The notes under the pieces: generated by a model
What the model was told of the DNA's origin: nothing
What the model saw: the letters and a program-made list of their open reading frames with translations, nothing else
Database searches by the model: none
Position numbers and translations under genes: made by a program
In this document: positions 15,384 through 22,727 of the stretch, in pieces
How the letters are laid out: each line of letters begins with the position of its first letter
How positions within the stretch are numbered: position 1 is the stretch's first letter
DNA from: Clostridia bacterium
Lineage (GTDB): Bacteria; Bacillota; Clostridia; Christensenellales; Aristaeellaceae
DNA length: 40,368 nt
Assembly: GCA_017550035.1 (NCBI GenBank)
Contig: JAFYLS010000060.1
Location: 1-40,368, forward strand
Reading direction: 5' to 3'

Positions 15384-15424
15384 AGGTTTATCTCCTTTCA
15401 AAATAAGAAACTGAGTCAGTTATA

Positions 15425-16087
15425 TCAACGGATGCGGTGATCCAGGCGGCGGGTAAGCTTGGTACCGCTCACGGTGATCAGCTGCACCAGAATGACCAGA
15501 ACAATGGATGCTACATACATAATATCGTATTTGCGAAGATTCAGACCTTTGATAATAGCCAGGGAACCCAGACCGCCGCCGCCCGCAGTAGAGGCCATGG
15601 CGGTGTAGGCCAGAATGGTGGTCACGCAGATGGCTGCGCCGTTAATGAGAGAAGGCATGGCTTCGGGAAGCAGTACCTTGTAGACGATCTGCCAGGTGGT
15701 GCTGCCCATGGACTGAGCTGCTTCAATGATGCCGCGATCCACATCAATCAGGGAAGATTCCACCATACGCGCCACATAGGGGAAAGCGCTGATGACCAGC
15801 GGGAAAATAACCGATTTGGTGCCGATGGCCGTGCCCATCACGATACGGGTCACAGGGAACAGCATGGCCAGCAGAATGACGAAAGGGATGGAGCGAAGCA
15901 GGTTCACCACCGCACCCAACACCGTGTTGAAGGTGGGCACGGGCTTGATGCCGTCCTTGCGGGTGATGACCAGCAGTACGCCCAGAGGAAGACCCAGCAC
16001 ATAAGCGATCAGGGAGGCGGGAATGGTCATATACAGCGTTTCAAGGAAGGCCACCCAAATCAGCTGAAAAATTTCTGCAGCGTTCAC
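15425..16087 (-). CDS. metI: Methionine ABC transporter permease MetI
   Basis: A 220-residue permease with five or six hydrophobic segments. The EAA loop typical of binding-protein-dependent permeases is visible (GIIEAAQSMGSTTWQIVYKVLLPEAMPSL split over about residues 139-167). The motif NLLRSIPFVILL is typical of MetI. It pairs with the MetN ATPase to import methionine. The GTG start at 16087 overlaps the metN stop by four bases and has GGAGGTG eight bases upstream, so it is translationally coupled. metQ follows after 41 bases. Confidence 0.95.
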   Translation of the reverse strand: MNAAEIFQLIWVAFLETLYMTIPASLIAYVLGLPLGVLLVITRKDGIKPVPTFNTVLGAVVNLLRSIPFVILLAMLFPVTRIVMGTAIGTKSVIFPLVISAFPYVARMVESSLIDVDRGIIEAAQSMGSTTWQIVYKVLLPEAMPSLINGAAICVTTILAYTAMASTAGGGGLGSLAIIKGLNLRKYDIMYVASIVLVILVQLITVSGTKLTRRLDHRIR

Positions 16088-17118
16088 TGGGGGTACACCT
16101 CCTTCACCGTCAGACCCTGTTCCTTCAGGTAGTCCATCGTCTTCTTCCGGCTTTCCAGATCTTCCGGCATAGCAATGAGCATCTGTCCGTAGCTCTTTTC
16201 GCCGATGCGCTTCACATCCGCCGCCAGAATGTTCACATCCACACCCAGTTCGCGGATCAGCGTGGCAATGATGGGCTTCTGTGCATTTTCATCGTCAAAC
16301 ACGATGCGCAGTGCCGGTATGGTCAGCTTTTCATCGCTGCTGTTTTCCTGATCGGCAATGATGCCGAAGAGACGCTTGCCGGCAGCCGAGCGGGTATGGA
16401 CGAACACTTCATCCACCGTGCCTTCTTCTGCAATCTTGCCGCCGTCCAGAATGGCCACCCGCGTACACACCTGGCGGATAACTGCCATTTCATGGGTGAT
16501 GATGACCACCGTGATGCCCAGGCGCTTGTTGATATCCTGCAAAAGTGCCAGAATGCTCTGGGTGGTCATGGGGTCCAGTGCGGAAGTCGCTTCATCGCAC
16601 AGCAGCACTTCCGGGTTGCTGGCCAATGCACGGGCAATGGCCACGCGCTGCTTCTGACCGCCGGAAAGCTGAGCGGGATAGGCATCTTCCTTGGCTTCCA
16701 GACCTACGATTTTCAGCAGTTCCTTCACACGCTGATTGGCCTTGTGCTTGGGAACGCCTGCAATTTCCAGAGGGTAACGCACGTTGCGGCCCACCGTCTT
16801 TTGCATCTGGAGATTGAACTGCTGGAAGATCATGCTCATCTTGCGGCGCATCATATTGAGCTGCTTCTGGTTCATGGTCAGCACATCCTGACCATCGATG
16901 AGGATCTTGCCGTCCGTAGGCGTTTCCAGACGGTTCATGCAGCGGATCAGCGTGCTTTTGCCGGCGCCGCTCATGCCGATGATGCCGTAAATCTCGCCTT
17001 TATTGATCTTCAGGGAGATATCGTCCAGCGCGGCAAATTCGCCGCCGCCGGAAAGAGGAAACACCTTGCGCAGACCCACAACTTCAATCTGTGCGGGGGC
17101 GCCCGTTTCAATGGACAT
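16084..17118 (-). CDS. metN: Methionine ABC transporter ATP-binding protein MetN
   Basis: A 344-residue ATPase. Walker A is GMSGAGKST, the signature LSGGQKQRVAIARAL, and Walker B VLLCDEATSALDP. The C-terminal NIL regulatory domain (about 265-344) is present, with IPALRIVFDD and ELGVDVNILAADV; in relatives it binds methionine and inhibits transport. The ATG at 17118 has AAGGAG eight bases upstream. It is first in metNIQ and lies behind a 5' leader with a small Met/Cys-rich ORF and a terminator. No SAM riboswitch or T-box is seen. Confidence 0.96.
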   Translation of the reverse strand: MSIETGAPAQIEVVGLRKVFPLSGGGEFAALDDISLKINKGEIYGIIGMSGAGKSTLIRCMNRLETPTDGKILIDGQDVLTMNQKQLNMMRRKMSMIFQQFNLQMQKTVGRNVRYPLEIAGVPKHKANQRVKELLKIVGLEAKEDAYPAQLSGGQKQRVAIARALASNPEVLLCDEATSALDPMTTQSILALLQDINKRLGITVVIITHEMAVIRQVCTRVAILDGGKIAEEGTVDEVFVHTRSAAGKRLFGIIADQENSSDEKLTIPALRIVFDDENAQKPIIATLIRELGVDVNILAADVKRIGEKSYGQMLIAMPEDLESRKKTMDYLKEQGLTVKEVYPQ

Positions 17119-17167
17119 AAAACCGACTCCTTTATGGGTGAAATATTACACCCGGTACCTTTTCCAT

Positions 17168-17198
17168 AAAAAAGCCGCCTCGCGTGAATGCGAAGCGG
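17168..17198 (-). terminator. Attenuator terminator in the metNIQ leader
   Basis: Minus-strand stem CCGCTTCGC (17190-17198) / GCGAGGCGG (17175-17183), nine pairs including one G-T wobble, six-base loop, then C and six T residues (17168-17173). It lies 50 bases before metN, so it must be bypassed for metNIQ expression. A second small hairpin (GACATT / AGTGTC with a CGTA loop, 17205-17220) lies just before it. Confidence 0.87.
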
Positions 17199-17227
17199 GC
17201 ATCAGACACTTACGAATGTCAAGCGGC
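17174..17227 (-). promoter_or_regulatory. Candidate antiterminator pairing in the metNIQ leader
   Basis: GCCGCTT at 17221-17227, which covers the last two sense codons and the first base of the stop of the small ORF, can pair with GAGGCGGC (17174-17181), the 3' arm of the terminator. This pairing and the terminator exclude each other. A ribosome finishing the ORF would cover 17221-17227 and let the terminator form. A ribosome stalled earlier would leave it free. Confidence 0.5.
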
Positions 17228-17293
17228 GCAACACAAACAACACGAGAGGAAGCTCGCGCACATGAACATTCGCATAGCAAAGCGGGTATACAT
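17219..17293 (-). CDS. Met/Cys-rich leader peptide (24 codons) upstream of metNIQ
   Basis: A small ORF too short for usual gene calling. It has an ATG at 17293, a very good ribosome binding site (AAAGGAGG, seven-base spacing) and a TGA at 17219-17221. It encodes 24 residues, of which four are Met (positions 1, 7, 9, 11) and five Cys (12, 18, 19, 21, 22, the last four in a CCLCC run). It sits between a consensus promoter and an intrinsic terminator in front of a methionine transporter operon. This is the arrangement of an attenuation leader peptide whose translation senses charged tRNA-Met and/or tRNA-Cys. Translation is inferred, not shown. Confidence 0.65.
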   Translation of the reverse strand: MYTRFAMRMFMCASFLSCCLCCAA

Positions 17294-17333
17294 GGGCCAG
17301 CCTCCTTTCTTCACGTCGCCGTTTGATAGGGGC

Positions 17334-17362
17334 ATTATAGCAAAACAAGGAATCACTGTCAA
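17334..17362 (-). promoter_or_regulatory. Consensus promoter for metNIQ
   Basis: Minus-strand TTGACA (17357-17362), exactly 17 bases, TATAAT (17334-17339). Both hexamers are perfect. Such a strong promoter in front of a regulated operon fits control by attenuation in the leader. With the leader elements this accounts for the 305-base gap between metN and rodA. Confidence 0.92.
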
Positions 17363-17423
17363 CCAAGAAATTGCATTTTGGCTGTATTTTAGACATTTTC
17401 GACTTGTTTTACCTTTTTCCCGG

Positions 17424-18611
17424 TTATCGCATACCCAATTGGCCCAGCGGCATCACCTGCGCGGCAGTACGGCTGCGCGTTACATTCAGCGCAAGACCGA
17501 TGCCAATGATGTTGGTCAGCAAATTCGTACCGCCATAACTTAAGAAGGGCAGCGGGATACCCGTGATGGGCAAAAGGCCCAGGCACATGCCCATGTTCTG
17601 TATCACATGGAAAAACAGCATGGCCATCACGCCGATGATGATCAGTTTACCGAATTTATCCTGGGTATTGTTGGCCAGATACAAAAGGCGGAACACGATG
17701 AAGGCGTACATCAGCAATACTGCAATAATGCCCGTAAAGCCAAATCCTTCGCCAATGGTTGCCAGAATGAAGTCCGTAGAATGTTCGGGCACGTTGCCAA
17801 GCTGGGTGTGAGTACCCAACCGGAACAGCCCCAGCCCCGTCTTCTGCCCGGAGCCGATCGCCACAGCCGCCTGCAGCGACTGGTAACCGCTGCCCTGGCT
17901 GTAGGATTCAGGATCCACAAAGGCCAGAATACGGGCCAGACGGTAGTCTGTGGACCCGGAAATCAGCGCAAAGGCCACCAGTGCCACTGCTGCCAGCAGC
18001 ACAGCCGCAATCATACCGAAAATGATGCGCAGGTCCACACCGGCAAAGTAGATCATCACCAGAAAAGCCACGCCGATCACAATAACCGAACCCGTTTCAC
18101 CCTGTGCAAGCACCGTGACAGCCGGTACACCCACAGATACGCAAACACGCATAAAGTCCTTGAAGGTACCCATAGGCTTACTGCTTCTGGAAAGCTGCTT
18201 GGCCAGAATGAGGATGATGGATATCTTGGCAAATTCGCAGGGCTGAAAGGCGCGTCCAAAGGGGCCCTGCAGCCACGCGTTGATGTTGTTAACAGCGGTG
18301 GACAAAAACAGTGTCAGTACCAGCAGCACCAATACCCCGTAATAAATCAGATCGCCAATACGGCCGCGGTACAGTTCCATGGGAATGGCTACCACAACCG
18401 CCAGTGCAATAGGCGACAGCAAGGCAAAGATGCTCTGCATCAGACTGGAACGGTTATCCAGAATATAACTGAGCAGCGATCTGTCGGTGCCCAGATCGGG
18501 ATCCATCAGAGAACTGGCAATACAAACGATCCCGAACGCAATCATGGCATACACCGCAAGCACCAGCGGCCAGTCAAAGTGGGCGCGGCTGCGGCGGCTG
18601 ATTTCCTGCAT
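17424..18611 (-). CDS. rodA: Peptidoglycan glycosyltransferase RodA (SEDS family)
   Basis: A 395-residue polytopic SEDS protein with about ten hydrophobic segments. Family motifs are NINAWLQGPFGRAFQPCEFAK split over the first loop, the catalytic Asp in PEHSTDFILATIGEGFGF (near residue 277), and the terminal GIPLPFLSYGGTNLLTN. RodA polymerises glycan strands during cell elongation together with PBP2. RodA rather than FtsW/SpoVE is favoured by its operon with mreBCD and mrdA. AAGGAG lies five bases before the ATG. A hairpin (CCGCGC-AGA-GCGCGG, 18625-18639) sits between minD and rodA. It is last in the elongation operon. Confidence 0.93.
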   Translation of the reverse strand: MQEISRRSRAHFDWPLVLAVYAMIAFGIVCIASSLMDPDLGTDRSLLSYILDNRSSLMQSIFALLSPIALAVVVAIPMELYRGRIGDLIYYGVLVLLVLTLFLSTAVNNINAWLQGPFGRAFQPCEFAKISIILILAKQLSRSSKPMGTFKDFMRVCVSVGVPAVTVLAQGETGSVIVIGVAFLVMIYFAGVDLRIIFGMIAAVLLAAVALVAFALISGSTDYRLARILAFVDPESYSQGSGYQSLQAAVAIGSGQKTGLGLFRLGTHTQLGNVPEHSTDFILATIGEGFGFTGIIAVLLMYAFIVFRLLYLANNTQDKFGKLIIIGVMAMLFFHVIQNMGMCLGLLPITGIPLPFLSYGGTNLLTNIIGIGLALNVTRSRTAAQVMPLGQLGMR

Positions 18612-18651
18612 ACAATCTCCTTATCCGCGCAGAGCGCGGTGTTTCATCAAC

Positions 18652-19437
18652 TTACATCCGGGCGCGGAGGAAAAAACGTTCCACCGGCCCCTGCTTTTCT
18701 TCCTTCACGGGCAAATCTTCGCCCATCAGCCGGTCAGCAATGCGTTCAAAGGCCAGGCGCACCTGCTTATCGCCGCATTCATAGGCCGTTTTATGGCGAA
18801 GCAGTCCGCGGTACACCTTGTCGCTGTCCGGCACGGCGCCCAGCAAGGGGGCATCCAGCACCATGGCTGCCTGCTGGGGAGAAAGCATTTCGCCCCGCTT
18901 GATCATGTGCTTATCCGTACGGTTCAAGATGAGATGAGGATGGCAAATTTCGTGTTCCCCCATAACCTGACAGGTGCGTTCAGCATCCCGCATGGCAATA
19001 TCGTCGGGGGTGGTCACGAGAATATACTCTTCCACACTGCCCAGATTCACCTTCAGATTGCGGCCTACCCCTGCAGGACAGTCCACAATCACAATATCAA
19101 AGGTGCGGTTCAGAGACTGCGTTACCTTCTGCACATCCTTGGGACGGATTTCAGCCGCCCTGAGAATCTGGGATGCAGAAAGCAGGAACAGGCTGCCATA
19201 TCCCGGTACAGGATAGAGCGCGTCCTGCAAAAGGCAGCGCTTTTCCATCACGTCCGCAAAATCAAACACAACTTTATCCTGAATGCCCAGCATCAGATCC
19301 ATGCAGCGCAAGCCGGTATCCGCATCCATCAGCGCCACGCTGAGCCCGCGCTTTGCCAGCGCCTGACCCAGGGATGCAGCAACCGAGCTTTTACCCACGC
19401 CGCCCTTGCCGGACGCAATGAGAAAACTTCTGCTCAT
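18652..19437 (-). CDS. minD: Septum site-determining ATPase MinD
   Basis: A 261-residue ParA/MinD-family ATPase. The deviant Walker A is GKGGVGKSS (near residues 9-17), switch I/II regions include DADTGLRCMDLMLG and VIVDCPAGVG, and the C-terminus ends in an amphipathic stretch (GPVERFFLRARM) that can act as the membrane anchor. MinD places the division inhibitor MinC. The ATG 19437 has GGAGG seven bases upstream; the frame extends nine codons further through that site. It lies between mrdA and rodA. Neither minC, minE nor divIVA is seen in the window. Confidence 0.92.
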   Translation of the reverse strand: MSRSFLIASGKGGVGKSSVAASLGQALAKRGLSVALMDADTGLRCMDLMLGIQDKVVFDFADVMEKRCLLQDALYPVPGYGSLFLLSASQILRAAEIRPKDVQKVTQSLNRTFDIVIVDCPAGVGRNLKVNLGSVEEYILVTTPDDIAMRDAERTCQVMGEHEICHPHLILNRTDKHMIKRGEMLSPQQAAMVLDAPLLGAVPDSDKVYRGLLRHKTAYECGDKQVRLAFERIADRLMGEDLPVKEEKQGPVERFFLRARM

Positions 19438-19491
19438 GTACATGCCTCCTGAAGCACATTTCATTTTCTTCCTATAAGAGTAGGGAAAGCA

Positions 19492-22086
19492 TCAGGGTGC
19501 CAGCTGGTTGCCTGCCGGCAGTTCCAGATCTTCCGTCACCTTGTTCAAATCATCCAGATACCAGCCTACAAAGTCGCGCACGGCGCGGGTGGCCTGAGCG
19601 CCTGCATACCCCTGCGGCACACAGGATACCACAGCAATCTGGGGATTTTCCTGCGGCGCAAGGCAAACGAACCACGCATTGTTTTCCAGGTCGATCTTCA
19701 CGCCGCCAATGGTCACCTGCGAGGTTCCCGTTTTACCCATAATCCATACGTCGGCGTCATATTTCCAGTCGCGGAAATATTTACGGGCGGTACCGCTTTC
19801 GTCAACCACGCCTCTCATGCCTTCCTGAATCTTGGGCAGATACTGCACAGAATCATCCAGCGTGCCAAAGAGAGAGGGCTGGTACTGGGTCAGCACTTCA
19901 CCTTCCGGAGAAATGATGGAATCAATAATATTCACATTCCACACCTGTCCCCTGGCCAGTGCGCCTACGTAGCGCACAACCGCCATGGGCGTGAGAATGG
20001 TAATAGACTGACCGATGGCCATCTGAATCTCCTGGCTGCCGCCCCACTTGATATCGTTCAGGTAAACCCACAGGTTGCTCATCAGCGCAGCTTTCATGAC
20101 CATTTCACGGGTCATGTTCAATTCGCTCATCAGAATGGGACGGGCATTTTCCACCCACTTATCCGAGTTGCTTTCAATGGCCATGTCCATGAGCAGCTTG
20201 ATGGTCTTGTCCAGACGGGCGTTATCGTATTCAATACCGTAACCCGCACCGAATTCCAGAATCAGCTTTTTGATGGAATTGGCGGTAATAATGGGGACGT
20301 CCACCACCTGCTCGCGCAGAGACACGGTGGGGTCATAGAGGTTCTGCTGGTTACCCACAATGGAACGCTCTTCCTGAGGCAGCTGAATGCCCGTTTTGCT
20401 GGTAAGGCCCATCTGGGCAGCATATTTGTACAAAAGCTGCTGGCTGCTCAAACCGTCAGAGCCCGTGCCGTACAGCATGGAGCCCAGGGTATAGAAAAAG
20501 TAGTTGCAGGAGTTGGAAAGCCCTTCCACAATGGTCTGGTCCTGATGGCTCTGGGGATAATTGGTCCAGCACTTGGGGGCGTCTTCTTCGTTTCGGGTGT
20601 AGGCCATGAAGCGGCCTCCATCCGAAATCTTGGTGGCGGTGGTAAAACCGGTCACTTCGTGATTGGTCAGGGCAGCAAGGCCCGTGACCATCTTGAAAAT
20701 AGAACCAGGTTCATAACGGCCCTGAATGGCCAGATGGCTGGTCAGCTTTCGGGTATCGCCGTTCACTGCAGCAGCTGCCTTGCCGCCCGCAATCATTGCA
20801 TTCAGGTCATAGGTGGGATACTGGGCAGAAGCCAGCAAATCGCCGTTGTTCACGTCCATGACCACCAGCATGCCCGTTTCCGCCAGGCGGATGGGGTTCT
20901 TTTCCCAGTTTCGTTTATCAATGGATTCACGGTTCTGTTCCAGCCATTCACCGTTCACCATTTTGGTTTCCTGCTCATTGCGGATGGCGTCTACGTTTTC
21001 AGCAATAGCGCGTTCTGCTGCCTGCTGGAAATTAACATCCAGCGTCAGTTTGACGTTGTTGCCGTCTTTAGGCTCGGTATAGCTCAGAGCTCGGGTAATT
21101 TTACCCGTGTTGTCCTTTTCTACCACACGGCTGCCCTGACGCTCGGAAATACAGGCTGTCAGCCAGCTTTCCATGCTTTCTTCCACGCCCGCCTGACCGA
21201 TATGGTCGCTGAGCGCATAGCCCTGGGGCTTCAGATCGCTTTCATAATATTCGCGGCTCTGGATAGCGCCGGTATAACCGATAATGGAAGCTGCCAGAGA
21301 ACCATGGGGATATGTGCGCTTTTCGCCCACTTCCACGCCCATGCCGCTAAGCGCCATGCTGCGGCCTTCAATTTCGCTGACGGCGGCAAAAGGCACGTCA
21401 TTGGCAATAACAATGGGCAGGGAGTTAAACAGGTTTTCCTGCATCTTATTATAAACGGCAATCACCTTGAGGGTGGTATCCCGGTTCAGGTTGGGCCGCA
21501 CAGCCGCTTCCAGTTCATCGTTCTTGTTGTAATGGTCCGTCAGGTAATAGCGCTGACAGAGCTTCACATAAATGCTTTCCGCATCGGGATATGTGGTGGT
21601 ATTGGTAAACCAGTTGTTGGTGCGGAAGATCTCTTCGCGCTTTTTCAGCACTTCCTCACTGACGCCGGAACCAAAGTCGAATTCCCACAAGCCTGTTTCT
21701 TCATTAAATACGAGCGGCGTAGTGGCATTGAGCGAAACACCGTAGCTTTCCAGAATATCAATGGTATCCAGAATGGATTCAGAAAAAGCGCGGTAATCCG
21801 CTTCCGTGTTCTGGGCATTGGTGCGCTGGAATGTCACATTGTACACCGTTTCGGATTTGGCAAGAATGACGGAATTGCGGTCGGTAATCATGCCGCGCAG
21901 ACCCTTGACGGGAATGGTTTTTACACCGGATACGCCGGCTTCTTCCGCATACATGGGGCCATCCACAATCTGCAGTTGATATGCACCGTAGGCTATATAG
22001 CAAAACGCCAGAATCACGCCCGCCACAAACAGTGCATAGCGAGCCTTTTCGCCCAGACGGCGCTTTCTGCGCTCATTTCTGCTCAA
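19492..22086 (-). CDS. mrdA: Penicillin-binding protein 2 (MrdA-type transpeptidase)
   Basis: An 864-residue class B PBP. A short cytoplasmic Arg/Lys-rich start and one transmembrane helix (about 16-36) are followed by the pedestal domain and the transpeptidase domain. Motifs are SIFK (near 460), SCN (near 527) and KTGTS (near 783). It cross-links peptidoglycan during elongation as partner of RodA. The protein is longer than typical PBP2, with about 90 extra residues between the SCN and KTG motifs. The TTG start at 22086 has GGAGGTG seven bases upstream and overlaps the mreD stop by four bases. Confidence 0.94.
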   Translation of the reverse strand: MSRNERRKRRLGEKARYALFVAGVILAFCYIAYGAYQLQIVDGPMYAEEAGVSGVKTIPVKGLRGMITDRNSVILAKSETVYNVTFQRTNAQNTEADYRAFSESILDTIDILESYGVSLNATTPLVFNEETGLWEFDFGSGVSEEVLKKREEIFRTNNWFTNTTTYPDAESIYVKLCQRYYLTDHYNKNDELEAAVRPNLNRDTTLKVIAVYNKMQENLFNSLPIVIANDVPFAAVSEIEGRSMALSGMGVEVGEKRTYPHGSLAASIIGYTGAIQSREYYESDLKPQGYALSDHIGQAGVEESMESWLTACISERQGSRVVEKDNTGKITRALSYTEPKDGNNVKLTLDVNFQQAAERAIAENVDAIRNEQETKMVNGEWLEQNRESIDKRNWEKNPIRLAETGMLVVMDVNNGDLLASAQYPTYDLNAMIAGGKAAAAVNGDTRKLTSHLAIQGRYEPGSIFKMVTGLAALTNHEVTGFTTATKISDGGRFMAYTRNEEDAPKCWTNYPQSHQDQTIVEGLSNSCNYFFYTLGSMLYGTGSDGLSSQQLLYKYAAQMGLTSKTGIQLPQEERSIVGNQQNLYDPTVSLREQVVDVPIITANSIKKLILEFGAGYGIEYDNARLDKTIKLLMDMAIESNSDKWVENARPILMSELNMTREMVMKAALMSNLWVYLNDIKWGGSQEIQMAIGQSITILTPMAVVRYVGALARGQVWNVNIIDSIISPEGEVLTQYQPSLFGTLDDSVQYLPKIQEGMRGVVDESGTARKYFRDWKYDADVWIMGKTGTSQVTIGGVKIDLENNAWFVCLAPQENPQIAVVSCVPQGYAGAQATRAVRDFVGWYLDDLNKVTEDLELPAGNQLAP

Positions 22087-22670
22087 AACATTTCACCTCC
22101 CCGCACACTGCGAGCAGTCTGCCGGTACATGCCCAGGAATGCACGCAAAGGCGTCATCAGCAAAAGGGCCAGACCGGTAGAATAAAGTACGCTGAAAAAT
22201 GCTCTGCCAAAATGACCAAAGGTCATGGGAATACCGTTCAAAGACGCATAGACCAGATGCACCGCATTCATGGAAAGCGTCATGCAGGCAGAAGCAAGTG
22301 CAATACGCACCAGCGCAGGCAAATCGCCCTGCCGCCCTTCAGGATGAAGGGAAGCCTTGCGTTCACGCCGGCGGTCGGACATATCGGCAAATACATAACC
22401 CCAGGCAAAAGGCAAAATGGTATAGCACAACACATACAGACCGTTCACGCTGGAAAGCATGCTCTCCATCAGCATGGCCACAATAGCCGCAGCGCAAACA
22501 GCGCTCTTCATGCCGCAGGACACAATGACCACCGCCAGATAAGCCCAGATAATATTGCCCGTTACCTGAAAAACGGCAAAGTAATCCATGACGCAGACCT
22601 GCAGAAGATAAAACAGCACTGCGCCCGGGATGACCAGGATCATTTTTCTGAAGGAAGAAACAGTCTTCAA
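22083..22670 (-). CDS. mreD: Rod shape-determining protein MreD
   Basis: About 195 residues with five or six hydrophobic segments and few charged residues, encoded between mreC and mrdA, the standard place for MreD. Sequence conservation in this family is low, so the call rests mostly on topology and position. Features are the N-terminal helix MILVIPGAVLFYLLQ and a Ser/Gly-poor core with an Arg-rich cytoplasmic loop (SDRRRERK). I choose the TTG at 22670 because GGAGG lies six bases upstream; a TTG at 22697 has no such site. MreD links MreB filaments to MreC and the synthases. Confidence 0.85.
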   Translation of the reverse strand: MKTVSSFRKMILVIPGAVLFYLLQVCVMDYFAVFQVTGNIIWAYLAVVIVSCGMKSAVCAAAIVAMLMESMLSSVNGLYVLCYTILPFAWGYVFADMSDRRRERKASLHPEGRQGDLPALVRIALASACMTLSMNAVHLVYASLNGIPMTFGHFGRAFFSVLYSTGLALLLMTPLRAFLGMYRQTARSVRGGEMF

Positions 22671-22727
22671 AAACGGCCTCCATCTGTTCAAATGCAATGA
22701 AAAATCGAATATTTGCCCGTTTTCCTT

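Noticed and set aside
17119..17423. SAM riboswitch or T-box before metN
   Set aside because: I looked for the conserved S-box core and the T-box sequence and found neither. The leader is explained better by the small ORF and terminator.
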